The translations under genes and the position numbers were made by a program. A model generated the notes under the pieces. The model saw nothing but the letters and a program-made list of their open reading frames with translations, ran no database searches and had not been told where the DNA came from. Of a DNA stretch of 64,000 nucleotides, positions 11,701-21,655 are shown piece by piece. The stretch comes from Erigeron canadensis (lineage: Eukaryota > Streptophyta > Magnoliopsida > Asterales > Asteraceae): the NCBI RefSeq assembly GCF_010389155.1, contig NC_057768.1, positions 3,656,501 to 3,720,500 of the forward strand. Reading direction: 5' to 3'. Position 1 is the first letter of the stretch, and each line of letters opens with the position of its first letter.

Positions 11701-12324
11701 GTCATCAACAACTCTCCTAAGTACAGAGTTTGTGTGGCTTATTTTTATGAGGTTAGGCTCTCTTTTTACTTACATTGATGCATTTCTTCTTTGTTTTGAT
11801 GAGGTGGCAAGTTTAGCAGAATAGGTAATTGTTCAAAAATCAAAACAGACTTCAGTCAAAATGGGCAAGTTTTAAGTGCGGTTTGGAGTTTGGTTGGGTG
11901 ACAAACACACACTCGATTTATAGCTATTAGTTAATGTGTTAAGCAACATTGCAAGAGTTATTTCACCGCAATAATAATCTAACTTGTTAAATAGAACAAT
12001 TTTAGGAAGTTGTACACTTTGACACTTATATTGAAATTCGACCTTTCTTTCCTTTTTAACCAACTTTTTACAACCCCGTTTGACTAGTTAAAGATTAAAT
12101 GTAGTTCAACTTAATAGGAGTATAGGACAAATTTGCCACATCTACCATTTCTCTGTCTTAATTGATCTTCTTGCCCATTTTCGTATTGCAAGCAGACGAA
12201 TTTCAATGCTGCAATAAGTCCCTTGGATATGTGTATGAAGAAGAGTGGTGGAAACAAGAAGTTTGGAACAGCAATATATGGGGAGCATCTAGTTGGTAAA
12301 GTTGTGAATAATTTTGCATATTGA
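8758..12324 (+). CDS. 2-oxoglutarate/Fe(II)-dependent dioxygenase (At3g50210/At3g49630 type), twelve exons
   Basis: Exons are 8758-8791, 9683-9798, 9910-10028, 10109-10172, 10278-10345, 10462-10520, 10629-10794, 10941-10960, 11040-11086, 11492-11572, 11662-11751 and 12196-12324. All introns are GT-AG with matching phases, giving 993 nt and 330 residues. The N-terminal DIOX_N region has [14 protein letters not shown]. The double-stranded beta-helix core carries CGAHTDYGLLTL (first Fe-binding His and Asp), STLHRV (second His) and [10 protein letters not shown], where the Arg is expected to hold 2-oxoglutarate. It matches the Arabidopsis group that includes At3g50210 and DIN11 almost without gaps, as I recall those proteins. 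These are soluble cytosolic-type oxygenases, and their substrate is not firmly established. Every frame is intact. Intron 1 carries a SINE-like insertion. A dead DUS copy lies just downstream in convergent orientation. Confidence 0.93.
9297..9490 (+). mobile_element. SINE-like tRNA-derived repeat in intron 1 of the dioxygenase
   Basis: An A-box-like stretch (TAGATCAAGTGGCTAGCGG) is followed by a B-box-like GGATTGAATCTT about 50 bp on, and a second GGTTCGAACC-like motif lies near 9474. The body is GC-richer than the surrounding intron and is followed by a poly-A-rich area near 9564-9580. This layout fits a decayed SINE on the plus strand. It is unlike the 3.4 and 21.4 kb SINE family. Confidence 0.5.
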
Positions 12325-12774
12325 TACTGTCATTGATGTTATTGTCTATTTCTATTGCTTCTTGTACATTAGCTCAAGGGTGTAACCACCTCAGGAATAA
12401 AAAGCTTAGTAATTTTTTATAAATGTGATTTGAGATTACCAAAATGTTGCTCATCAAGTTGTTGGAGTACAGGACATCAACACACGCAACGTGGGATACT
12501 CCAACCGGCAATCAAGCCATTTGTTAATTTGTATTTTACTAACAAGTATCTCATCTGTATGGTAGTGGTTTATTCTTTTAATAAAGTAATATGAGCTTTC
12601 AACTATGAATAAAAAGATCTTTGAATGCTATCCTGTTATCTAAGGGTGTAAAGTATTAGTGCCTGTACCGATCTTGAAAAGTTTAAATACATTTGTTAAC
12701 TCTATAAGCAATCAAATGAGCACTAGATCTTTGTTGGCAGAATGGCAGATACATTTTTGATAGAACTTACCTTG
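12325..12774. other. Spacer between the dioxygenase and DUS copy A
   Basis: This probably holds the dioxygenase 3' UTR. The same sequence recurs, diverged, at about 18493-18743 plus 19323-19490 in copy B. It includes the undisturbed TA site at 12587-12588 into which a MITE inserted in copy B. Confidence 0.7.
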
Positions 12775-13386
12775 TAAAGAGGTTTTGTAACGCCATGATT
12801 CCAGAGCCGATTAACCATATCATACATAAACTCAAAGCTCAGTTTTAGATTGCTTATTAAGCCACACCCAAACATCTTATAAACATGGGATCTAATCATT
12901 CTTCACGGCACAAGGGTGTTTCTCACAAAACTTCAAATGTTCGACCAGTAAATCACCCATATCCAGATTCCCAAAACGATCCATTTTGAATACCAGACAA
13001 CAAATTGACGGTTGTGAATCCAGCAAAGAGAGCGGGATTTTCAAGAAGGAATTTGGCTGAGGGTACTCCATTGGTGACGGTTGGGTGGGTCTGAGCAATT
13101 TTGAACATCATCCTTATTACGGATATTTCTATTTGCAAGAACTGGGATTTTAAGAGCAATATTAACGGCCCGTATTGCAACCCAATTTTCTCTAATTTTT
13201 CTCCCATATTTTCATTTCTTCTGGGTCCATGGACTGCAAGAAGAGAGCAACCTGCATGTTCAAGCACTATTACATAGTTTAGAGTGTCTTGCAAGTCTGG
13301 GAAGATTTGAATTTTGCAAGAAACAGGTACAAGAAGGATGATTAGATCCCATAGTTTCCCCGCTTGGCAATACGATGAGGGCACCT
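12775..13386 (-). pseudogene. tRNA-dihydrouridine synthase last-exon pseudogene (copy A)
   Basis: On the minus strand this stretch is homologous to the last exon of the intact DUS gene (23939-23252). Blocks such as PVSCKI-IFPDLQDTLNY, AGCSLLAVHG and LLENPALFAGF can be read, but frameshifts, lost residues and replaced motifs break it up. The HGRTRDEKDG block has become HGPRRNENMG. The N-terminal part of the exon, including the catalytic CPQRIARRGNYGAF block, is mostly missing. A 33-bp segment present in the intact gene is absent here and in copy B. No upstream exons are found. It lies convergent with the live dioxygenase, mirroring the arrangement of copy C. Confidence 0.85.
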
Positions 13387-13659
13387 GCATACCGGGTCAA
13401 CTATATTATGGTGGGAATTTTAACACATTTATATAACCCATCCGTTCTAACTGTATTTGTTTCATGACTTGTCAAACACAGAAGAAATAAAAAACTAAAA
13501 AGATTGGGTTGTGTTCTCTGTCAAATATATTTGTTTCCTGACTTGTCAAAAAGTTTGGGTTTTGTCAAATTACAAAACATATATTTTTACATACTGCTTC
13601 AGTATGAAGTTCTTATTTAATGGTTGACCATGTTGCTTGCATCAACAACTTTACAAGAA

Positions 13660-14000
13660 TCTATAAAAATCTATATCTATATCTATATTTATATCTATAT
13701 TCCTTTATAAAGAAAAAAACCCCTTTTTATTTTAGGTAATTCTATTTTTGAATTACCAGAATTGCTCTTAACTTTTTATGTTTAGCCCTTAATGAATTAA
13801 TTTACAATCTAAACCTTTATTTTAATAATATACACTTTAAGCCCGTATCTTCTAAAAACTTTCACTATCATAATTACATCAACCTACACCATTTGACACC
13901 ACCACCACCACGAATAGTACCATCATCGACACCTTTAAACCGTCTTCCCCACTACTGCCGCCGCATTGCGCGAGTACCATGCCCGTATACCTAAAATAGT
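13660..14000. repeat. Dispersed repeat with a GCCGCCGCATTGCGCGAGTAC end
   Basis: It opens with an ATCTAT microsatellite-like run (13668-13705) and ends with a GC-rich phrase like the ends of the 7.4-8.3 kb foldback element. Its middle (about 13780-13840, AATTAATTTAC and CTAAACCTTTATTTTAATAAT) recurs at about 32735-32780. The layout recalls non-autonomous Helitrons or MITEs. No coding capacity is visible. Confidence 0.5.
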
Positions 14001-14684
14001 GTTAGTTTTCTATTTCAAATGAAACTGCAGTCAATACACACACAAACATATAACCTCCTCATAAACTATTTTTTGTTTTTCGAAATCTCCTTCAATATAC
14101 CTTTTATTATACTTCATTAATTAAGTTATTCCTTTGCTAATGACTTATTTTATTTTTAAAGATTTAAGATATGTGTATTTCTTTTAATACAGTACCAACC
14201 ATTTTAAGCCCAATTATAATCCTCCGTATTAACTTGGCCCAACACCAACTAAATAGGTTTAGGGTTTTAAGTCCTAACTTCTAACTTCTAATCCACACGG
14301 TTTTAGTTTCATGTTTCAAGTCAAAGTCAAAGTCAAAGTCAAGCGCACACTTTCAACTTTCATTCACTGAGTACACTCCTAGTCTCCTATATAATACTAC
14401 TACTACTAGTCTACTACTACTACTACTACTACTACACTTCGGATCCGAGTACTTCCGGTTTCAAGATTGTTTAGCAGTTTGAATGTATGTTTCTTTAAAC
14501 TTACGCTGTTAGTTAACATTGTTAGATAAACCTTGTTTTGCTGAATCTAAGATGTAGATCTGCTTAGTTATTGTTGTTCTTAAACTAGATTTACAATTAC
14601 AATTAATTATATAACAACATTATATTCGTGCAGGTTAGAAATACAACAACTAATTTATATATTGAAGTACGTCTTTCTTAACAA
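14001..14684 (+). promoter_or_regulatory. Promoter and 5' UTR of the membrane-protein gene
   Basis: A TATA-like TATATAATA lies at 14389-14397, followed by a (CTA)n microsatellite to about 14436 in the presumed 5' UTR. The stretch TGTATG near 14485 could be a splice donor, and TCGTGCAG at about 14627-14634 is a good acceptor, so a 5' UTR intron of about 150 bp is plausible. Clustered W-boxes lie upstream (separate entry). Confidence 0.5.
14319..14342 (-). promoter_or_regulatory. Four tandem W-boxes (TTGACT)
   Basis: AGTCAA repeats four times head to tail at 14319, 14325, 14331 and 14337. On the minus strand each reads TTGACT, the WRKY-binding W-box, with 6-bp spacing. The cluster sits about 50 bp upstream of a TATA-like element. 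Such clusters are typical of stress- or defence-responsive plant promoters. Function here is inferred from position and motif only. Confidence 0.55.
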
Positions 14685-16925
14685 ATGGCTTACAACGTCT
14701 CAACAAATGAGTATCTTAAGCTTTTGCATGAACTTGGAGGCTATCATGTTCCTAAAAATATTCTCGATTCCTTGTCGGGATACACAAAGTCTATATATCG
14801 ATCAGAAATTGAAAACAGTTTTAGCGCACCTATGTTATTGATTGGTCTGTACATCGCGTTTGCATCTCTCGTTTGCATCCTTGCCATGGCGGCTGATTTA
14901 GTACATGGTCTTCATAGCAGAAAGCTATGGTTTCCGTGCAAGTATTTTAAAATTAACTCTTTTTATCTTACCGTGATAGCGGTTGCAATGAAGTTACCAG
15001 TGGATCTAACTGGTTCGATGCCTGGTGTTGTGGACCAAATGGCAAAGGTTGGAAGCATGGCCTTTATGTGTACCGTAATGGCTAATTTACTCCCTTGTTT
15101 AGCAACCATGGATGACAATGACCTTTATTCAAACATGGCAGCTTTGAGTGTTTTTGTCATCACCATGGTTGTGAATGTTTTCATTCAGATAAAAACGGGT
15201 GTTGTGTCCGCATCAACCTATAATAAAGATCCCCGTATTACTGCCCTTGTTTCATCTAAACATGATGTTGTAGCACTCCCTAAAATCTATACCATGTTAC
15301 CAACCATTTATGTGGCGTTGTTACTCGTGTTGTTGATTCTATATGCATCTTCATTTTTCGCTCTTCTAACATCCAAAGAGAAAATAAAATCCCATTACCC
15401 AAATTTTAATAATCAATGTTCCCGCATGTATTTAGATTCATCAGGAAGATGTTCAACATTTCAGAAGCTAAAAGAGTATGTCGAAACTCATTGGTTCATG
15501 GCAGGAAGTAGCAGCTCCCAATTCATATTTACAGGTTGCTTTCAGATGACATGTGCTTCTGGGGTAATATGTGTTGTTGTGACTATCTTACACATTCTTA
15601 CCGTATCATGGACTTTTGAAGCTATGTTGGCCAAGGACTATGATTCTGATTATAGTTGGTCCATGATAGTAATTGTCATTTTACAACTTATTGGGGTCAT
15701 GATTGGTACAGTTGCACCACTATGTAGATGTTTTGCACCCGTTTTAAGCTTCAATGTAACTTCAATTTTCGATAATATCGTTACGCTTCTAGGCTGGATG
15801 GGGAAGTCATATTTTTGGAGATATCACCTGCTTGAGGCCGTTATGCAGTCTTTCAAATGGCTAATTCTCCGTTTTTGTATAGTTTTACATGTGCTAGTTC
15901 TGGTGGTGTGCAGCATAATAGCCTTAAGCCTGAATTACTTTCCGTTTTGTGTCAAGAGGTTGTTAAAGACCGTGTTTACTTCATCTAACAACTTGGACCG
16001 AGATATACAAATTGACATCAGTACTTTAGTTGAGGACTATTTATCTGAGTGGCATGTCAATCGTAGAATGTATGACCGCCTTAAAAAACTCGTGAAGCAG
16101 TTCTTCCAAAAAGGTAAAAGAAATCAACCCTACATTGAACTACTGAAAAAGTCTACTCCTGGTTTTCATGAAGTTGGAAGGTTAGAGCGTACTAAAAGGT
16201 ATTCTAACCTTTCAAAATATGACACTTATTGGAGCTTGCAGGTGGTAACCCTAGCAACAATTGCTTGTTCTCTTCCTGAAATTGGAAAGAATGAAGTTGA
16301 TTGTCTGTTGAGAAGTGTGAGGGAATGTTTACCATATGTCATGCTTGTGGACGAATCCTTCAGTAATACTTCTCACCATATTCAAAAGATGGTTAAAGTC
16401 TTGTGGAAAGGTGTTGATGTCTCCAAAAAGTGGTTAGAAAACAAGCTACTGGATTATCCTTCTCAATTGATTCCAGCTCAACAGGTTGTTGAATGGTTCA
16501 AGGATACAGCTAGAAACACAAGTTGGGAGACCAGCAATATTACTGCAACAGTTAGAGATGAGGATGAAAGGGAACTTTGTATCGTTGTAATGCGCTATTT
16601 ATCTGAAGGTATCCTTAATCCCAATGCTTGGGACGGTGACAACGTGTTCGCTAGTCAGCAGAAATTATTTGACAGCTTATCATCAATTATTGCGGACACA
16701 ATAGCTGCTTGTCTCACCAACTTACAGCAAGTTATAATAAAAAAATGCAATCCTAGTGTGGCAGAGGAAAGGGAGGACAGTGTCAAAGGTGCAGCCTTAC
16801 TTCTAGGTGAGACGGAACAATTAATCAAAATACTTCAACAAAGCGATCTTCCAAACATCAACCGAAGTGACATGCCATTTTTCAACAAATGGGTTGCTTA
16901 TTACAAGAGTAGTGATGTTCCTTAA
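14685..16925 (+). CDS. Intronless multi-pass membrane protein of unknown function (746 aa)
   Basis: This is a single uninterrupted frame of 746 codons. The N-terminal 430 residues are hydrophobic with about eight candidate membrane segments (near residues 49-70, 92-110, 122-140, 151-170, 204-227, 289-306, 325-345 and 395-415). Notable blocks are APMLLIGLYIAFASLVCILA, WFPCKYF, AMKLPVDLTGSMPGVVDQ and FMCTVMANLLP. The C-terminal 300 residues are hydrophilic, helical in appearance and without a recognised motif. I recall sequences of this design as anonymous plant paralogue families, but I cannot name a domain or function. Intronless coding, a 5' UTR that may hold an intron, and a W-box cluster upstream are seen. 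Coding quality looks high and there is no break. Confidence 0.85.
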   Translation: MAYNVSTNEYLKLLHELGGYHVPKNILDSLSGYTKSIYRSEIENSFSAPMLLIGLYIAFASLVCILAMAADLVHGLHSRKLWFPCKYFKINSFYLTVIAVAMKLPVDLTGSMPGVVDQMAKVGSMAFMCTVMANLLPCLATMDDNDLYSNMAALSVFVITMVVNVFIQIKTGVVSASTYNKDPRITALVSSKHDVVALPKIYTMLPTIYVALLLVLLILYASSFFALLTSKEKIKSHYPNFNNQCSRMYLDSSGRCSTFQKLKEYVETHWFMAGSSSSQFIFTGCFQMTCASGVICVVVTILHILTVSWTFEAMLAKDYDSDYSWSMIVIVILQLIGVMIGTVAPLCRCFAPVLSFNVTSIFDNIVTLLGWMGKSYFWRYHLLEAVMQSFKWLILRFCIVLHVLVLVVCSIIALSLNYFPFCVKRLLKTVFTSSNNLDRDIQIDISTLVEDYLSEWHVNRRMYDRLKKLVKQFFQKGKRNQPYIELLKKSTPGFHEVGRLERTKRYSNLSKYDTYWSLQVVTLATIACSLPEIGKNEVDCLLRSVRECLPYVMLVDESFSNTSHHIQKMVKVLWKGVDVSKKWLENKLLDYPSQLIPAQQVVEWFKDTARNTSWETSNITATVRDEDERELCIVVMRYLSEGILNPNAWDGDNVFASQQKLFDSLSSIIADTIAACLTNLQQVIIKKCNPSVAEEREDSVKGAALLLGETEQLIKILQQSDLPNINRSDMPFFNKWVAYYKSSDVP

Positions 16926-18340
16926 AAAAACACGTTGGTATTTCAGGTAATTAGAGAAGTAAGCTCATATTGTTGGTATGTAATTTTCTATATGCTCCTT
17001 TAGAAAGTTAATCTGCATGATTAGCATCCAGAAACCACTTGTACCATTTCTTTGTTTACTAGGTTGTAAAAGTTGTCAAAAATATTTAGTTTTTGGTTTT
17101 TGATGTGATTATACTCCATAAACAGTAAATGATTTATTTTGGTATTCCAAATGAGAATAGAATTATTACCTTAGTCTGCATAACTAGTCATACTTATAAA
17201 ATATAAAGTACACTCAACTAATTATCATTTGTAACATCTAAGGTAACAATTGTCCTTATTAGCCACTTTTAGAAACATCACTCAAGATTAAGAACAAGAG
17301 AAACCAGTTACTTTATTCATTCATGATAAAAAACAGGGCAAAAAAATAAAAATAGATAAATAAATAATAAGTTTAGATCTGTGAGACTGTAACAGACTAC
17401 CAAAGAACCTGTCACATAAAACCTCCTGCAAAATAGGTGAAAATTAAGGTTTTTACTGCTGTTTTTCATGTTTGCATTGAGCTGATGTCTATCTTGTTAT
17501 ATGGCTTTTATGTTAGGATGATTTATGTATATAAACTCGCTTCCCGTCATTACTTATTTGTTAGTTACCCATTACAACGAGCACGTTGTTTATCTTGGCG
17601 TGCTAAATATGCTGTACTATTTTAACATAGATGTCAGTAATAGGTTGAAATTCATAAAAGAACAGCAACCAAATTGAAATGTTGCTATTAAAATTATAAC
17701 TTGTCTGATTGTTTTTCAGACTACATGTCAGTTTTAATAGAATGAAGGCTTCAATTAATCATGAATGTAGTTAGAATGCATAAAAATGACGCTGATAATT
17801 TTAAACAATAAACCTACACCCTATCTATCCAACCTGAGTTTCGAAATTAAATATTGTGATATACTCATATACATACCATACCAAAATGTGCACTGGTACA
17901 TTTTTAAGAATATTTGATACATTATTAGTTTTGCTATCTATATTTAATACATATTCGGTATATATAAACTAATTAATTTCCATAATTTTAAGTCATAATT
18001 CTAGCAACTTCTTTCGTTTGTTATTACTTATTTCATGAACAAACACTTAAGATTTCAAATTAAATCCCCTGCTTCTAATCTAATACTTGATGAATCATAT
18101 TTTATATAAAAACATTGTCTTATACTATCTAAAATGAATAAAATATTCAATTTATTTTCTTGGGATTGCTTATTTTCAATCATTACAAGACAAATTTGCT
18201 TTGATATTCAAGTTACACGTGTATAGATTATAATTGTTAAGATAGTATATGGGACTAAGGGGTTTCCACATGTGTAGATGCCGGCAACACACGAGGGCTT
18301 AGAAATACTAAAAGCATGATGGTTTAAAAGATAAAATAAA
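16926..18340. other. Intergenic stretch with no recognised gene
   Basis: About 1.4 kb of AT-rich DNA between the membrane-protein gene and the copy B fragments. It contains the likely 3' UTR and only short, low-complexity frames. I see no RNA gene or transposon domain. Confidence 0.5.
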
Positions 18341-18364
18341 TGCCCATTTTCGTATTGCAAGCTG

Positions 18365-18492
18365 ACGAATTTCAATGCTGCATAAGTCCCTTGGATATGT
18401 GTATGAAGAAGAGTGGTGGAAACAAGAAATTTGGAACAGCAATCTATGGGGGGCATCTAGTTGGTAAAGTTGTGAATAATTTTGCATATTGA
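18365..18492 (+). pseudogene. 2OG dioxygenase last-exon pseudogene (copy B)
   Basis: Nearly identical to exon 12 of the live gene (12196-12324), with homology starting about 25 bp before the exon. It is dead on two counts. The acceptor AG before the exon has become TG (18363-18364). One A is missing in the GCTGCATAAGTCCC stretch, which shifts the frame early. None of exons 1-11 is present upstream. The downstream sequence also follows copy A, so this is a truncated segmental duplicate, not a retrocopy. Confidence 0.9.
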
Positions 18493-18743
18493 TACTGTCA
18501 TTCATGTTATTTTCTATTTCTTTTGCTTCTTGTACATTAGCTCAAGGGTGTAACCAACTCAGGAATAAAAAGCTTAGTAATTTGTTGTAAATGTTATTTG
18601 AGATTACCAAAATGATGCTCAAGGGTGTAACACACGCAACGTGGGATACTCCAACCGGCAATCAAGCTATTTGTTAACTTGTATTTTAACAAGTATCTCA
18701 TCTGTATGGTAGATTGGTAGTGGTCTATTCTTTTAATAAAGTA

Positions 18744-19320
18744 CACTCGAACCTCTATAAATTGATACTCGATAAATTAATAATCTCGATAAAACTAATA
18801 ATTTGTTCGGTCCTAACTTGGAATCAGTACAAAATGGGACCTCAATCGATAAAATAATAAAACAATAATTTTATTGAAATCCCAGTGTATTTATAATGGT
18901 CCCAACGGAAATATAAGTTAATACGTAATTATTAGAAGTTTCCAAAATTTAAGATTGCTTAGTAAAAAGCCGCTCGTTTTTTTGTTTAAACTTCAGATCT
19001 ATATTAAGTTTATCTATAAATTTTCTTATTACTGAAAAGTTGCGGCATTGTTTTTTTTGTATTGCAACAAAATTCTTTAATTCTTTGAACCTCATAACCT
19101 TCATTATTTACATTACGATGAATAAACAAGTGATTCACAACCATTTTGTGTTGATAATGCATACTTATACAAGTTCTCAAGCTTACGAATGTCTTCTCCA
19201 CAACTTATATTTTAAAACCTCTTTAAATTAATAAATTATTAATTTATCATTATAATAATATCACGTTAAATTGATAAAATATCCTAGTCCTGACATTATT
19301 AATTTATAGAGGTTTTACTG
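18744..19320. mobile_element. Emigrant/pogo-like MITE with TA target duplication
   Basis: Terminal inverted repeats read CACTCGAACCTCTATAAATT at the left and, reverse-complemented, CAGTAAAACCTCTATAAATT at the right, flanked by TA (18742-18743 and 19321-19322). This terminal sequence matches the plant Emigrant/Lemi1 pogo-type family as I recall it. The element is 577 bp with no transposase. The paralogous segment in copy A (around 12587) reads straight through AAAGTAATATGAGC without it, giving the empty site. Near the right end is an extra internal palindrome of AATTAATAAATTATTAATTT type. Confidence 0.88.
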
Positions 19321-19489
19321 TAATATGAGCTTTCAACTATGAATAAAAAGATGAATGCTATCCTGTTATCTAAGGACTAAGGGTGTAAAGTATTAGAACC
19401 TGTATTTCAATCTTTTAAGAGTTTAAATGCATTTGTTAACTCTATAAGCAATCAAATGAGCACTCAATCTTTGTTGGCAGATATAATTT

Positions 19490-19618
19490 TGAAAGAACTT
19501 ACCTCGCAAAGAGGTTTTGTAACGCACGATTCCAGAGCCGATTAACCATATCATACATAAACTCAAAGCTCAGTTTTGGATTTCTTTTTAAGCCACTCCC
19601 AACATCTTATGATACCAC
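19490..19618 (-). pseudogene. tRNA-dihydrouridine synthase 3' fragment (copy B, part 1)
   Basis: Homologous to the C-terminal end of the DUS last exon: the AAGAGGTTTTGTAAC, GATTAACCATATCATACAT and ACTCAAAGCTCAG landmarks match 23258-23335 and 12779-12845. It lacks the same 33-bp segment as copy A. Homology stops near 19618, where unrelated sequence of about 2 kb begins. The rest of the exon reappears at 21655. Confidence 0.85.
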
Positions 19619-21250
19619 AATTGACTCATCCAATTTCAGATCATGTTGTGCAAATAAAACATTTTATAATGTGACAAGAAATTTAAATTTCTTACTTGAA
19701 ATACCTTTTCATATGTACATGAAAGTAGACATACCATATGTTTCTTTCAAGTCGTTTGCAGAAGTACATCTTCCTTTTTCAAAAATTGACACGTTGTCCG
19801 TCAAACTTTACCGTTTGTCAAACGTACTTGACAATCACGATAGTATTCTCGTAGTCAATGGATCAAACAGATTTAAAAGATTAGTGGAGTGATCTCAAAA
19901 TAATTAACTCCAAATATGCAAAAGGCTTTAAAGAACCAAAACCAAATTGCATAATCCATATAACCTACATTTTGAATTACACCACAAAATGTTTCAACAT
20001 TTAGTCAATAAGGATTTGTACAACTTCAAAATGAGCCCAGAAATGTAGTTCGCAACAAATCCACTGAAAATCCGTTTGTTCCGAACATCAATATTGTTCC
20101 AAAACTGTGTTTCTAAATCAAAGTGTCAAATCTGAAGGATAATCGATATAGAAACCGAACTAAAGTGATGTTCTAATATTCCGCACACAAAACCATATGC
20201 CTATTCGGTCATGCACAACAAATGTTGTTAACACTTTACGATAATTAAAATGTGTTTAATATTAATATAAATTAACAAATCTGAATATGCATTTTCAAAT
20301 ATATACACCACAATTTACTTGGAACCTTATTTCGATGAATTGATTTTTAGTCATGCAGACTATCCAATTCATTAAAGTGTCCCACAATGTAATCTATTTT
20401 AGTGTTCATCAACAATGATAACGCTACAATTTCACAGATAACATCTAAGGCGAGCATGGCGAACCAACAAAACTAATCAAAACTAGTATTCCAAATTGAT
20501 AATGTTCAAGTGAGACTTCCTTCGTCCAATTCTGTCCACAGGGAACTACTTTTGTGTGATTTGAAATTCCAAATCCAACCCATTCACCATAAATTTTGAA
20601 CACAATACCGTAAATACATTAAAGGTTTAATTACACGGAAACTTCAATTGAATATTCAAATTTTTAATTGCATGGGTTCTGCTTGGAAATTTTTAACATG
20701 CCATGTTCAATCGTAAAATTCAAAACCAAAACCGCAACTTACGAACAAGTTACAAACACAAAACGGAATCAAATTACCACCAAATTGGTTTGTTCTTTGT
20801 TGGGGATATGTTAGAAATGCGTACCTATTTGATCCCGTAAATGCCGTAAACAAACCTGTTCATGTGAAATCCCGTAACCCGAACAACAACATAAGTAAAT
20901 GACTTGGTTTGTTCCGAAAATGATTACACAATTTTGGTTCCAATCCAAGTCATTTACTTATGTTGTTGCTGTTGTTCTGGTTATGGGATTTCACATGAAC
21001 AGGTTTGTTTACGGCATTTACGGGATCAAATAGGTACGCATTTGTAAGGGATAACTGCAGAAAATAGAAATGAACTTTCATCGATTTCACGAAATTAGCA
21101 ATATACTTTGAAAGTTTTACTTTTTAGAAATCATCTTTTGTTTATTAGCAGAAAAAATAACATTTGACCTGGTAACCTGCTGACGTGTCAGTTTAATTTT
21201 TAGTTCACAGAATTAGAATTGAACTTTGGATGAATTCACAGAATTAACAA
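19619..21250. other. Unidentified insertion splitting DUS copy B
   Basis: Together with the repeats to 21654, this stretch separates two parts of one DUS exon. It is AT-rich and contains the near-perfect hairpin at 20816-21044, but no frame beyond about 75 codons and no recognisable transposon protein. I cannot assign it to a family. Confidence 0.5.
20816..21044. repeat. Long near-perfect hairpin (inverted repeat, arms about 100 bp)
   Basis: The left arm begins AATGCGTACCTATTTGATCC at 20816. The right arm is its reverse complement ending at about 21044. Arms match for about 100 bp with only a handful of differences, chiefly a 6-bp AACAGC-type insertion in one arm. The loop is about 20-30 bp around ATTTTGGTTCC. 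Such an RNA would fold into a long duplex. It may be a young inverted duplication, a foldback MITE or a small-RNA precursor. Confidence 0.85.
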
Positions 21251-21251
21251 T

Positions 21252-21316
<65 letters not shown>
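21251..21316. repeat. (AAT)n microsatellite, left block
   Basis: About 21 AAT units directly abut the 3' tail side of the minus-strand SINE. A matching run lies on the other side at 21533-21599. Confidence 0.95.
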
Positions 21317-21324
21317 GTAAGTAA

Positions 21325-21529
21325 CTGCTCAGTGCCGCCTTCCGCGGGTTTTGAGCCCCAATACCCCGACGGTGTATGGGGGAGGTTATGATGTAGGTAG
21401 ACCTTAACTCTACTTAAGTAGAGAGACTACTTTCAGTAAGGCCCTCCAACCTTTGCATGGGATGAGGATCGAACCCATGACCTCTGTCTCCAGAGGCACG
21501 GGTGTTTACCACTGATCCAACCATGCTGC

Positions 21530-21532
<3 letters not shown>
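21325..21532 (-). mobile_element. tRNA-derived SINE inserted in an (AAT)n tract
   Basis: On the minus strand the element starts AGCAGCATGGTTGGATCAGTGG (A-box region near 21510-21530), followed about 35 bp later by the B-box GGGTTCGATCCTC (near 21466-21480). It then runs through a body with AGTAGTCTCTCTACT to a TTACTTACTTATTATT tail. A-box and B-box spacing is that of a tRNA head. The body matches the intron SINE at 3390-3548. It is flanked on both sides by the same trinucleotide repeat, so the insertion site was probably an (AAT)n microsatellite, or the repeat expanded from the tail and the target duplication. Confidence 0.8.
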
Positions 21533-21599
<67 letters not shown>

Positions 21600-21655
21600 G
21601 CACTTTCATAAATAGTAAAAATAATAATACAATGAATAATAATAATGATAATAAA
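21533..21655. repeat. (AAT)n microsatellite, right block
   Basis: A second long run of AAT units to about 21599, then degenerate AAT units to about 21650, directly abutting the start of DUS copy B part 2. Confidence 0.9.

Noticed and set aside
12953..13390. A 145-codon minus-strand frame that looks like a small DUS gene
   Set aside because: It is a damaged duplicate of the DUS last exon, with lost catalytic block, altered motifs and a frameshifted end. The start codon is fortuitous.
21466..21532. Possible tRNA gene head at the 21.5-kb SINE
   Set aside because: The A- and B-boxes are tRNA-like, but stems are not complementary and the unit continues into a SINE body.
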